Assembly: GCF_000725885.1 (NCBI RefSeq)
Contig: NZ_JODR01000054.1
Coordinates: 1 to 13,310 of the forward strand
DNA from: Streptomyces albus subsp. albus
Lineage (GTDB): Bacteria > Actinomycetota > Actinomycetes > Streptomycetales > Streptomycetaceae
Reading direction: 5' to 3'
DNA length: 13,310 nt
Below are positions 6,876-13,310 of the stretch, one piece after another; positions within the stretch are counted from its first letter, which is position 1; each line of letters begins with the position of its first letter. Under the pieces are notes generated by a model. It saw only the letters and a program-made list of their open reading frames with translations, searched no databases and was not told where the DNA came from. The translations under genes and the position numbers were made by a program.

Positions 6876-6908
6876 CGCCGGGCGGGTCCGCAGTGGGCCC
6901 GTCCGGCG
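6876..6908 (+). terminator. Hairpin terminator after the large lipoprotein gene
   Basis: A 14-bp stem (12 Watson-Crick and 2 G-T pairs) with a 5-base loop begins 23 bases after the stop codon. Arms are 6876-6889 and 6895-6908. No T-run follows, as is common in high-GC actinomycetes. It should separate the lipoprotein transcript from typA. Confidence 0.65.
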
Positions 6909-7057
6909 CTTCGCACACAGGCCCGTACCATGGGAGGGAGGCCGCGGCGAGCCGAGCCCGGCATCAGGGCCCGCGGCCCGGCCCCCAGGGGGCTGGGGCG
7001 TCCCCGGCCGGAGCCGGGGAGCGGGAACCCATCCGTCAACCCGGGAGACACCCCTCA
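6909..7057 (+). promoter_or_regulatory. typA promoter and structured leader region
   Basis: This is the space between the terminator and typA and should contain its promoter. TACCAT at 6926-6931 fits a TAnnnT -10 box, but no good -35 box lies at the right distance. Downstream the leader is extremely GC-rich. TCCCCGGC and GCCGGGGA (7001-7008, 7013-7020) form a perfect 8-bp stem with a CGGA loop, and a smaller hairpin lies at 6981-6993. The ribosome site GGGAG (7043-7047) is ten bases before the GTG start. Confidence 0.4.
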
Positions 7058-8929
7058 GTGCCCACGCGCCACGACATCCGCAACGTCGCCATCGTCGCCC
7101 ACGTCGACCACGGCAAGACGACCCTCGTCGACGCCATGCTCAAGCAGGCCGGAGCCTTCGCGGCCCACCAGCTGGAATCCGTCGACGACCGCGTGATGGA
7201 CTCCAACGATCTGGAGCGCGAGAAGGGCATCACCATTCTCGCGAAGAACACCGCGGTCAAGTACCACCCCAAGGACGGTGGCGCCCCGATCACCATCAAC
7301 ATCATCGACACCCCCGGCCACGCCGATTTCGGCGGTGAGGTCGAGCGCGGTCTGTCGATGGTGGATGCGGTCGTGCTGCTGGTCGACGCCTCCGAGGGGC
7401 CGCTGCCGCAGACCCGATTCGTGCTGCGCAAGGCGCTGGAGGCGCGGCTTCCGGTCATCCTGTGCGTCAACAAGACCGACCGGCCCGACGCCCGGATCTC
7501 GGAGGTCGTGGACGAGACCTACGACCTCTTCCTCGACCTGGACGCCGACGAGGAGCAGATCGAGTTCCCGATCGTCTACGCCTGCGCCCGCGACGGCATC
7601 GCCTCGCTGACGCAGCCCGCCGACGGTGAGGTGCCGGCCGACAGCACCAGCCTGGAGCCGTTCTTCACCACGCTGCTGGAGACGGTGCCGGCCCCCACCT
7701 ACGAGGAGGGGGCGCCGCTCCAGGCGCACGTCACCAACCTGGACGCCGACAACTTCCTGGGCCGGATCGCGCTGCTGCGCGTGAAGGAGGGCTCGCTCAA
7801 GAAGGGCCAGACGGTGGCCTGGATGAAGCGGGACGGCTCGGTGCAGAACGTGCGGATCACCGAGCTGCTGATGACCGAGGCGCTGACCCGCAAGCCGGCC
7901 AGCGAGGCGGGTCCCGGCGACATCTGCGCGGTGGCCGGCATCCCCGAGATCATGATCGGTGAGACGCTGGCGGACGCCGAGAACCCGGTGGCGCTGCCGC
8001 TGATCACGGTGGACGAGCCGGCGATCTCGATGACGATCGGTACGAACACCTCGCCGCTGGTCGGCAAGGGCGGCAAGGGCCACAAGGTCACGGCGCGGCT
8101 GGTCAAGGACCGGCTCGACCGCGAGCTGATCGGCAATGTGTCGCTGCGGGTGCTGCCGACCGAGCGCCCGGACGCCTGGGAGGTGCAGGGCCGGGGTGAG
8201 CTGGCGCTGGCCATCCTGGTCGAGACGATGCGCCGGGAGGGCTTCGAGCTGACGGTGGGCAAGCCGGAGGTCGTCACCCGGCAGATCGACGGCAAGCTGC
8301 ACGAGCCGGTCGAGCGCATGACCATCGACGCGCCCGAGGAGCACCTGGGCGCCATCACGCAGCTGATGGCCACCCGCAAGGGCCGTATGGAGACGATGAC
8401 GAACCACGGCTCCGGCTGGGTGCGCATGGAGTGGATCGTCCCGTCGCGCGGGCTGATCGGCTTCCGCACGGAGTTCCTGACCGAGACCCGGGGCACGGGT
8501 ATCGCGCACTCGATCTTCGAGGGGCACGAGCCGTGGTTCGGTGAGCTGCGCACGCGCCGCAGCGGGTCGCTGGTCGCGGACCGCTCGGGTGTGGCCACGC
8601 CGTTCGCGATGATGAATCTCCAGGAGCGCGGCACGATCTTCATCGAGCCGGGCACCGAGGTGTACGAGGGCATGATCATCGGCGAGAACTCCCGCGCCGA
8701 CGACATGGACGTCAACATCACCAAGGAGAAGAAGCTCACCAACATGCGGGCTGCCTCGGCCGACACCACGGAGAACCTGGTGCCGCCGCGGAAGCTGTCG
8801 CTGGAGCAGTCGCTGGAGTTCTGCCGCGAGGACGAGTGCATCGAAGTCACGCCGGAGACCGTGCGCATCCGCAAAGTGAACCTCGACGCCAAGGAGCGGG
8901 CGCGGGCCGCGGCGCGCGCCAAGAGGTGA
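7058..8929 (+). CDS. typA: Translational GTPase TypA/BipA
   Basis: TypA is a ribosome-associated GTPase of the EF-G family, linked in other bacteria to 50S assembly and to growth under stress or cold. The 623 residues have every GTPase motif: G1 AHVDHGKT (14-21), G2 region EREKGITI (53-60), G3 DTPGHADFGGE (84-94), G4 NKTD (138-141) and a G5-like ACARDG (175-180). The OB-type domain II, EF-G-like domains and the BipA C-terminal domain follow; the last has the typical segments KKLTNMRA, LSLEQSLEF and EVTPETVRIRK. The GTG at 7058 is chosen because MPTRHDIRNVAIVAHVDHGKT is the normal N-terminus. The frame is open to 6791, but that extension covers the preceding terminator. Regulation may involve the structured leader. 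A strong terminator follows, so the gene appears to be transcribed alone. Confidence 0.97.
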   Translation: MPTRHDIRNVAIVAHVDHGKTTLVDAMLKQAGAFAAHQLESVDDRVMDSNDLEREKGITILAKNTAVKYHPKDGGAPITINIIDTPGHADFGGEVERGLSMVDAVVLLVDASEGPLPQTRFVLRKALEARLPVILCVNKTDRPDARISEVVDETYDLFLDLDADEEQIEFPIVYACARDGIASLTQPADGEVPADSTSLEPFFTTLLETVPAPTYEEGAPLQAHVTNLDADNFLGRIALLRVKEGSLKKGQTVAWMKRDGSVQNVRITELLMTEALTRKPASEAGPGDICAVAGIPEIMIGETLADAENPVALPLITVDEPAISMTIGTNTSPLVGKGGKGHKVTARLVKDRLDRELIGNVSLRVLPTERPDAWEVQGRGELALAILVETMRREGFELTVGKPEVVTRQIDGKLHEPVERMTIDAPEEHLGAITQLMATRKGRMETMTNHGSGWVRMEWIVPSRGLIGFRTEFLTETRGTGIAHSIFEGHEPWFGELRTRRSGSLVADRSGVATPFAMMNLQERGTIFIEPGTEVYEGMIIGENSRADDMDVNITKEKKLTNMRAASADTTENLVPPRKLSLEQSLEFCREDECIEVTPETVRIRKVNLDAKERARAAARAKR

Positions 8930-9014
8930 GCGGGCGCCGGGGCTGCCCGGCGAGGTGAGACGACCGGCCCCGCAGCGTTTCCCTCACGCTGAGTAGCGGC
9001 GGGGGTGGCGGGGG

Positions 9015-9049
9015 AAGGGGGGCGGCGCCCATCGGGTGCCGCCCCCTTT
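9015..9049 (+). terminator. Strong hairpin terminator after typA
   Basis: A 16-bp stem (two G-T pairs) with an ATC loop lies 85 bases after the typA stop. Arms are 9015-9030 and 9034-9049. The last three paired bases are TTT, giving the A-stem-T form of an intrinsic terminator. It insulates the peptide importer operon from typA. Confidence 0.8.
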
Positions 9050-9064
9050 CGCGTACCTTCTCGT

Positions 9065-9138
9065 CCGGTTATCGGAATAGCTCCTACGCATATGTGCCAA
9101 TAGTCCGATTCCTCTGTTCACTTTCGCCGGTTAACGGA
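9065..9138. repeat. CCGGTTAWCGGA direct repeat pair, putative operator
   Basis: Two 12-base elements match at 11 positions and start 62 bases apart, about six helical turns, so both would face the same side of the DNA. They lie in the promoter region of the importer operon. Confidence 0.35.
9071..9109. promoter_or_regulatory. Dyad symmetry upstream of the importer operon
   Basis: ATCGGAATAG (9071-9080) pairs with ATAGTCCGAT (9100-9109) at 8 of 10 positions across a 19-base spacer. The spacer contains the palindrome CATATG (9089-9094) close to the centre. The layout suits a dimeric regulator; which one cannot be told. Confidence 0.35.
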
Positions 9139-9355
9139 CAACACGTTGAAGGTGTAATCAAACCGAGACTCTTCACATCTGGTCCACACGGGGGGTGAGG
9201 GCGGATAGTGAGTCCATCAAGCTCGGATTAAAGGGTCACGCACCGTCATGGGGGCGCCGACTCGCGAGCATGGGGGCGTGTTGCACGACTGGCAGGGTCG
9301 CCGGTCCCGCACCGCCCCCTTCTCCCTTGGTGAAGGACTTCGAGGAGGTCGCCCC

Positions 9356-10969
9356 ATGCGTGGTGCGAAGACGATGCAGTGGTCCGCTCTCGCGGCGGCC
9401 GTGGCGCTGGCGGCAACAGCGTGCGGCGGTGGCTCGGGCGGGGGCGGTGGCTCCGCCGCCGGCAAGCCGGCCGGTTATGTGTCCATCGACGTGACCGAGC
9501 CGCAGAAGCCGCTCATCCCGGGCAACACCAATGAGACGCAGGGCGCCTACGTCATCAACTCGCTCTTCACCGGCCTCGTCGAGTACGACGCCGCGGGCAA
9601 GCTGCGCAACGCCAACGCCGAGTCGATCACCACCGACGACTCCAAGACGTGGACCGTCAAGCTCAAGAAGGGCTGGAAGTTCCACAACGGCGAGGACGTC
9701 ACCGCGCAGTCCTACGTGGACGCCTGGAACTGGTTCGCCAACATCAAGAACAACCAGCAGAACAGCTTCTGGTTCGAGGACGTCAAGGGCTACGACGACG
9801 TCCACCCGGCCAAGGGCGACCCCAAGAGCGACAAGATGTCCGGTCTGAAGGTCGAGGACGACCACACCTTCAAGATCGAGCTGACCCACCCGGTGTCGTA
9901 CTTCAAGTACAAGCTGGGCTACTACACCTTCACCCCGCTGCCCAAGGGCTTCTTCAAGGACCCCAAGAAGTACGGCCAGGAGCCGGTCGGCAACGGTCCC
10001 TACACCTTCGAGAAGTGGACCCACAAGAAGCTCATCCAGGTCAAGGCGTGGAAGGGCTACAAGGGCGACAACAAGGCCAAGAACAAGGGCATCCAGTTCA
10101 AGAACTACTCCAGCTACGAGGCCGCCTACCAGGACGTGCTCTCCAACACGCTGGACATCAGCCCGCAGGTGGCGCCCAAGGACCTGCCCAAGCGCAAGAG
10201 CGACTTCGGTGACCGCGCCATCGACCAGCCGTTCGCGGCGACCCAGAGCATCGCCCCGGCCTTCTACTCCAAGACGTTCAAGGACGTCGACCCGAAGGTG
10301 CTCCAGGGCCTGTCCATGGCGATCGACCGCAAGACGATCACCAAGACCGTGCTCAACGAGACCCGCGTGCCGGCCACCGGCTTCATGCCGCCGCTGGTGA
10401 AGGGTTACCAGAAGGTCGACACCGACATCTTCAAGTACGACCCGAAGAAGGCCAAGGAGCTCATCAAGGAGGGCGGCGGCGTCCCGGGCAACAAGGTCTG
10501 GATCCAGTACAACGCGGACGGCGGCCACAAGGAGTGGGTCAGCGCCGTGTGCCAGTCCATCCGCAAGGCCACCGGTGTCGAGTGCGTCGGTGACTCCAAG
10601 CCGGACTTCCAGACCGAGCTCGACGCCCGCGACGCCGACCAGGTCAAGTCCTTCTACCGCAGTGGCTGGACGGCCGACTACCCGCTGAACGTCAACTTCC
10701 TCAAGGAGCTGTACGCCACCAACGCCCAGACGAACTACGGCAAGTTCTCCGACAAGGAGATCGACGGCCTGTTCAAGAAGGGCGACAACGCCAAGGACCT
10801 CGACGCGACGATCAAGATCTACCAGGAGGCGGAGCGCAAGCTCGCGCAGAAGATGCCCGCCATCCCGCTGTGGGACTACGCGGCCAACGTCGTGCACAGC
10901 GACTCGGTCGGCAACGTCAAGGTCAACTTCCGCGGCGACGTGATCCTCTCGGACGTCACCGCCAAGTAG
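9356..10969 (+). CDS. Peptide ABC transporter substrate-binding lipoprotein
   Basis: This is the extracellular receptor of an oligopeptide or dipeptide importer (SBP_bac_5, Dpp/Opp type). The 537 residues begin with a short lipoprotein signal peptide; Cys23 in AATAC is the lipid-modified residue, followed by a Gly/Ser-rich tether. Family marks include YVINSLFTGLVEYD, WTVKLKKGWKFHNGEDVTA, GNGPYTFEKW, a QGLSMAIDRKTI segment and the C-terminal WDYAANVV region. Cys399 and Cys410 are close enough for a disulfide. The ATG at 9356 has GAGGAGGTC seven bases upstream; the in-frame ATG at 9248 lacks a ribosome site and would bury the signal peptide. It heads the operon, followed by a hairpin and two permeases. 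It resembles BldKB-type receptors, but in the S. coelicolor bldK operon, as I recall, a permease gene comes first, so the name is not applied. Confidence 0.93.
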   Translation: MRGAKTMQWSALAAAVALAATACGGGSGGGGGSAAGKPAGYVSIDVTEPQKPLIPGNTNETQGAYVINSLFTGLVEYDAAGKLRNANAESITTDDSKTWTVKLKKGWKFHNGEDVTAQSYVDAWNWFANIKNNQQNSFWFEDVKGYDDVHPAKGDPKSDKMSGLKVEDDHTFKIELTHPVSYFKYKLGYYTFTPLPKGFFKDPKKYGQEPVGNGPYTFEKWTHKKLIQVKAWKGYKGDNKAKNKGIQFKNYSSYEAAYQDVLSNTLDISPQVAPKDLPKRKSDFGDRAIDQPFAATQSIAPAFYSKTFKDVDPKVLQGLSMAIDRKTITKTVLNETRVPATGFMPPLVKGYQKVDTDIFKYDPKKAKELIKEGGGVPGNKVWIQYNADGGHKEWVSAVCQSIRKATGVECVGDSKPDFQTELDARDADQVKSFYRSGWTADYPLNVNFLKELYATNAQTNYGKFSDKEIDGLFKKGDNAKDLDATIKIYQEAERKLAQKMPAIPLWDYAANVVHSDSVGNVKVNFRGDVILSDVTAK

Positions 10970-10986
10970 GACCGCGCGCAGCGTAA

Positions 10987-11019
10987 GCCGGGACCGCCGC
11001 CGCGGGCGGCGGTCCCGGC
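10987..11019 (+). terminator. Perfect 15-bp hairpin between receptor and permease genes
   Basis: Arms 10987-11001 and 11005-11019 are exact reverse complements with a 3-base loop, 17 bases after the receptor stop. There is no T-run. In binding-protein ABC operons such a hairpin commonly stabilises the receptor message or ends part of transcription, so that more receptor than permease is made. That role is inferred here. Confidence 0.6.
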
Positions 11020-11055
11020 CACGCCGGATTCCCCTCACGTCGATTCGGAGGCACT

Positions 11056-11985
11056 ATGGGGCGCTATGTCGCGCGGCGACTGCTCCAGATGATCCCGGTT
11101 TTCATCGGGTCAACTCTGCTGATCTTCTGCATGATGTACGCCCTGCCGGGCGACCCCGTCAAAGCGCTCTGGGGCGAACAGTCCTCCGACCCGGCGCAGA
11201 TCGCGGCCCTCAAGCACCAGCTCGGCCTCGACCAGCCCCTGTGGCAGCAGTACTGGCACTATCTGACGGGCCTCTTCCAGGGTGACTTCGGCACCCAGAT
11301 CGCCAGCCAGCGGCCGGTGTCCGACGTGATCGCGCAGGCGTTCCCGGTCACCATCCGGCTGACGCTCTTCGCGTTCGTCTTCACCGTCGTGGTCGGCATC
11401 CTGCTGGGTGTCGTCTCCGGGCTGCGGGCCGAGAAGGCGCTGGACCGCATCGTCCTCATCTTCACCCTGCTGCTGATCTCGGTGCCCAGCTTCGTGCTCG
11501 GCTACCTGTTCCAGTACGTGTTCGCCTTCAAGCTCGGCTGGATCACCCCGACGGTGCAGGACAGCACCAACTGGGGCCAGCTGCTGCTGCCCGCGATCGT
11601 GCTGGCCGCCCTCTCGCTGGCCTACGTCACCCGGCTGACCCGCACCTCCGTCGCGGAGAACCTGCGTGCCGACTACATCCGCACCGCGGTCGCCAAGGGA
11701 CTGCCGAGGCGCCGGATCGTCGGCGTCCACCTGCTGCGCAACTCGATGATCCCCGTCGTCACCTTCCTCGGTACCGACATCGGCTCGCTGATGGCCGGCG
11801 CCGTCGTCACCGAGGGCATCTTCAACGTCCCGGGCGTCGGAAACGCCGTCTTCGAGGCGCTGAACCGACGCGAGGGCTCCACGGTGGTCGGCATCGTCAC
11901 GCTGATCGTCATCGTGTACCTCCTCGCAAGCCTGCTCGTCGACCTGCTCTACGCGGTCCTGGACCCGAGGATTCGCTATGCCTGA
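11056..11985 (+). CDS. Peptide ABC transporter permease, DppB/OppB type
   Basis: This is one of the two channel subunits of the importer. The 309 residues start with MGRYVARRLLQMIPVFIGST, typical of the DppB/OppB group, and contain ALPGDP right after the first helix. Six hydrophobic segments lie near 11-29, 100-121, 132-157, 176-194, 233-255 and 277-300, with the large outside loop (31-98) after helix 1 that marks this subfamily. The EAA-type coupling loop that docks on the ATPase is YIRTAVAKGLPRRRIVGVHLLRNSMIP (207-233, shown by its pattern A...G...R.). The C-terminus LDPRIRYA is also characteristic. GGAGG lies six bases before the ATG. The gene overlaps the next by 8 bases, so the two permeases are probably translated together. 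Confidence 0.95.
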   Translation: MGRYVARRLLQMIPVFIGSTLLIFCMMYALPGDPVKALWGEQSSDPAQIAALKHQLGLDQPLWQQYWHYLTGLFQGDFGTQIASQRPVSDVIAQAFPVTIRLTLFAFVFTVVVGILLGVVSGLRAEKALDRIVLIFTLLLISVPSFVLGYLFQYVFAFKLGWITPTVQDSTNWGQLLLPAIVLAALSLAYVTRLTRTSVAENLRADYIRTAVAKGLPRRRIVGVHLLRNSMIPVVTFLGTDIGSLMAGAVVTEGIFNVPGVGNAVFEALNRREGSTVVGIVTLIVIVYLLASLLVDLLYAVLDPRIRYA

Positions 11986-12919
11986 GACCGCGACAGCCGC
12001 ACCCGTGCCCGCCCAGGAGATCACCCCCCAGCAGGCGCCCGAGCCCAAGCGGGCCAAGGGCCGCAGCCTGTGGTCGGACGCCTGGCACGACCTGCGGCGC
12101 AACCCGCTCTTCCTGATCTCCGCCGTGCTGATCCTGGTGCTGCTGGTGATGGTGGCCTTCCCCGGCCTGTTCACCTCCGCCTCGCCCCAGGACGGCAATC
12201 TGACCGCGCACTACCAGGGCGACCCCAACTACACGCACTTCTTCGGCGCCGACTGGTTCGGCTACGACGGCCAGGGCCGCTCGGTGTGGGCCCGCATGGT
12301 CTACGGGGCGCGTGCCTCGGTGCTCGTGGGTGTCCTGGTGACGCTGTTCGTGACCGTGCTCGGCGGACTCGTCGGACTGATCGCCGGCTACTTCGGCGGC
12401 TGGCTGGACAGCGTGCTGTCCCGGATCACCGACATCTTCCAGGGCATTCCGTTCCTGCTGGGCTCCATGGTGGTGCTGACCACCTTCGCCGAGCGGAAGA
12501 TCTGGATCGTCATCGCGGCGCTGCTCTTCCTCGGCTGGACCCAGATCGCCCGTGTGGCACGCGGCGCGGTCATCACCGTCAAGCAGAGCGACTACGTGCA
12601 CGCCGCCCGTTCGCTGGGCGCCGGCACCGCGCGGATCATGTTCCGGCACATCGTGCCGAACGCGCTCGCGCCGGTGATCGTCGTGGCCACCACCGCCCTC
12701 GGCGGCTACATCGCGGCGGAGGCCACCCTCTCCTACCTGGGCATCGGCCTCTCCGAGCCGACGATCTCCTGGGGTGTGGACGTCTCCTCGGGCAAGGACG
12801 CCCTGCGGACGGCGCCGCACGTCCTGATTTCCCCCGCCGTCATGGTGTCCATCACCGTGCTGGCGTTCATCATGCTCGGCGATGCGGTCCGCAACGCCCT
12901 CGATCCGAAGAGCCGTTGA
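11978..12919 (+). CDS. Peptide ABC transporter permease, DppC/OppC type
   Basis: This is the second channel subunit. The 313 residues have a Pro/Ala-rich cytoplasmic tail of about 40 residues and then LRRNPLFLISAV, the usual DppC/OppC opening. Six hydrophobic segments lie near 44-64, 112-135, 143-168, 174-193, 229-250 and 283-302. DWFGYDGQGRSVWARMVYGAR (92-112 region) corresponds to the family's D..G.D...R...GAR motif. The EAA loop is YVHAARSLGAG with RHIVPN (206-228), and LSYLGIGL with SWG (251-266) is a strong family signature. Its ATG lies within the end of the first permease gene (8-base overlap). The stop is followed after 16 bases by the ATPase start, so the operon is compact. Confidence 0.95.
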   Translation: MPETATAAPVPAQEITPQQAPEPKRAKGRSLWSDAWHDLRRNPLFLISAVLILVLLVMVAFPGLFTSASPQDGNLTAHYQGDPNYTHFFGADWFGYDGQGRSVWARMVYGARASVLVGVLVTLFVTVLGGLVGLIAGYFGGWLDSVLSRITDIFQGIPFLLGSMVVLTTFAERKIWIVIAALLFLGWTQIARVARGAVITVKQSDYVHAARSLGAGTARIMFRHIVPNALAPVIVVATTALGGYIAAEATLSYLGIGLSEPTISWGVDVSSGKDALRTAPHVLISPAVMVSITVLAFIMLGDAVRNALDPKSR

Positions 12920-12935
12920 GGGAGGCGTGGTAGTC

Positions 12936-13310
12936 ATGCCATTGCTCGAAGTGCGCGACCTGCACGTCGAATTCAAGACCCGGGACGGCATCGTCAAGGC
13001 CGTCAACGGTGTCAACTACAGCGTCGAGGCCGGCGAGACGCTCGCGGTGCTCGGCGAGTCCGGTTCCGGCAAGTCCGTGACCGCCCAGGCGATCATGGGC
13101 ATCCTCGACATGCCGCCCGGACGCATCCCCCAGGGCGAGATCCTCTTCCACGGCAAGGACATGCTCACCATGTCCAAGGAGGAGCGGCGCAAGATCCGCG
13201 GCGCGAAGATCGCCATGATTTTCCAGGATGCGTTGTCGGCGTTGAATCCGGTGTTGACGGTGGGGTATCAGCTGGGGGAGATGTTCCGGGTGCATCAGGG
13301 GCTTTCGCGG
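12936..13310 (+). CDS. Peptide ABC transporter ATP-binding protein, DppD/OppD type (partial)
   Basis: The first 125 residues of a nucleotide-binding subunit are present; the rest runs past the window end. The opening MPLLEVRDLHVEF and KAVNGVNYSVEAGETLAVLG are typical of OppD/DppD. Walker A is GESGSGKS (40-47). The Q-loop is MIFQDALSALNP, with Gln97. The signature motif, Walker B and the oligopeptide C-terminal zone are not in the window. GGGAGG (12920-12925) is ten bases before the ATG at 12936; an in-frame GTG at 12927 is too close to it. A second ATPase gene (DppF/OppF) is expected further right. From codon 95 (13218) synonymous codon choice changes sharply from C-ending to G- or T-ending, with three TTG leucines in nine codons, while the protein sequence remains normal for the family. 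Confidence 0.93.
   Translation, partial: MPLLEVRDLHVEFKTRDGIVKAVNGVNYSVEAGETLAVLGESGSGKSVTAQAIMGILDMPPGRIPQGEILFHGKDMLTMSKEERRKIRGAKIAMIFQDALSALNPVLTVGYQLGEMFRVHQGLSR

Larger units (their letters stand above)
9050..9355 (+). promoter_or_regulatory. Control region of the peptide importer operon
   Basis: These 306 bases hold no convincing gene. The stretch from about 9060 to 9240 is clearly richer in A and T than the rest of the window, as expected of a promoter region. It has a direct repeat (CCGGTTATCGGA at 9065-9076, CCGGTTAACGGA at 9127-9138), a dyad (9071-9080 against 9100-9109) around a CATATG palindrome, and a second direct repeat CATGGGGGCG (9247-9256, 9269-9278). GATAGT (9194-9199) and TTGAAG (9146-9151) resemble promoter elements but are not properly spaced. 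The leader before the lipoprotein start could exceed 100 bases. Confidence 0.5.

Noticed and set aside
4429..6918. Minus-strand open frame (829 codons) opposite the large lipoprotein
   Set aside because: Its product is repetitive Arg, Ala, Gly, Leu with no recognisable domain, and it runs across the terminator after the lipoprotein gene.
6791..7057. 89-residue N-terminal extension of TypA
   Set aside because: It begins inside the lipoprotein gene and crosses a terminator. The GTPase fold starts straight after the GTG at 7058.
9146..9199. Promoter formed by TTGAAG (9146) and GATAGT (9194)
   Set aside because: The two are more than 40 bases apart, far from the 16-19 needed, and neither has a good partner.
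9248..9355. Start of the peptide receptor at ATG 9248
   Set aside because: No ribosome site precedes it and it would put 36 residues before the lipoprotein signal peptide. ATG 9356 has an excellent site.
9236..11038. Minus-strand open frame (600 codons) opposite the peptide receptor
   Set aside because: The plus strand encodes a clear lipoprotein. The minus product is Val/Leu/Asp-rich shadow sequence and spans the hairpin and the upstream promoter region.
37..13310. TTA leucine codons that would bring bldA control
   Set aside because: By eye, the few tta triplets found lie between genes or out of frame (for example in GGT TAT and GGT TAC). I saw no in-frame TTA, though a computed check would be firmer.

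Overview
The window looks like chromosomal DNA of a Streptomyces or close relative. The DNA is very GC-rich, third codon positions are almost all G or C, GTG and TTG starts occur, and the proteins resemble streptomycete families. No tRNA, rRNA, CRISPR array, insertion sequence or phage gene is visible. Assignments come from reading the sequence alone; no database search was run.

Left part (37-4027, minus strand): a four-gene unit, transcribed right to left. It starts with a small 97-residue protein of unknown function. Then come a five-helix membrane anchor (SdhC), the flavoprotein (SdhA) and the iron-sulfur subunit (SdhB) of a succinate dehydrogenase of the type called Sdh1 in mycobacteria. 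SdhA and SdhB overlap by 4 bases. The anchor carries a Cys-His-x-Cys-x-His motif at the end of a membrane helix, which may hold an extra metal centre.

Middle (4028-9049, plus strand): a 380-base divergent intergenic region leads to an unusually large (814 residues) substrate-binding lipoprotein of the peptide/nickel family. It has a Lys/Gly repeat and two further insertions, and no transporter genes of its own beside it. A strong hairpin terminator follows. Next is the translational GTPase typA (bipA) with a GC-rich structured leader and its own strong terminator.

Right part (9050-13310, plus strand): a comparatively AT-rich region of about 300 bases with direct repeats and a dyad precedes a peptide ABC importer operon. 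The order is binding lipoprotein, a perfect 15-bp hairpin, two permeases whose genes overlap by 8 bases, and the first ATPase, cut off by the window edge. The lipoprotein would catch oligopeptides outside the membrane, the permeases form the channel, and the ATPase drives uptake. BldK, the importer needed for aerial growth in Streptomyces coelicolor, belongs to the same family, but orthology cannot be decided here. The ATPase fragment changes codon use abruptly about 280 bases in.

The best candidates for something new are the CHxCxH motif in the anchor, the 97-residue partner protein, the orphan lipoprotein with its insertions, and the possible mosaic structure of the ATPase gene.
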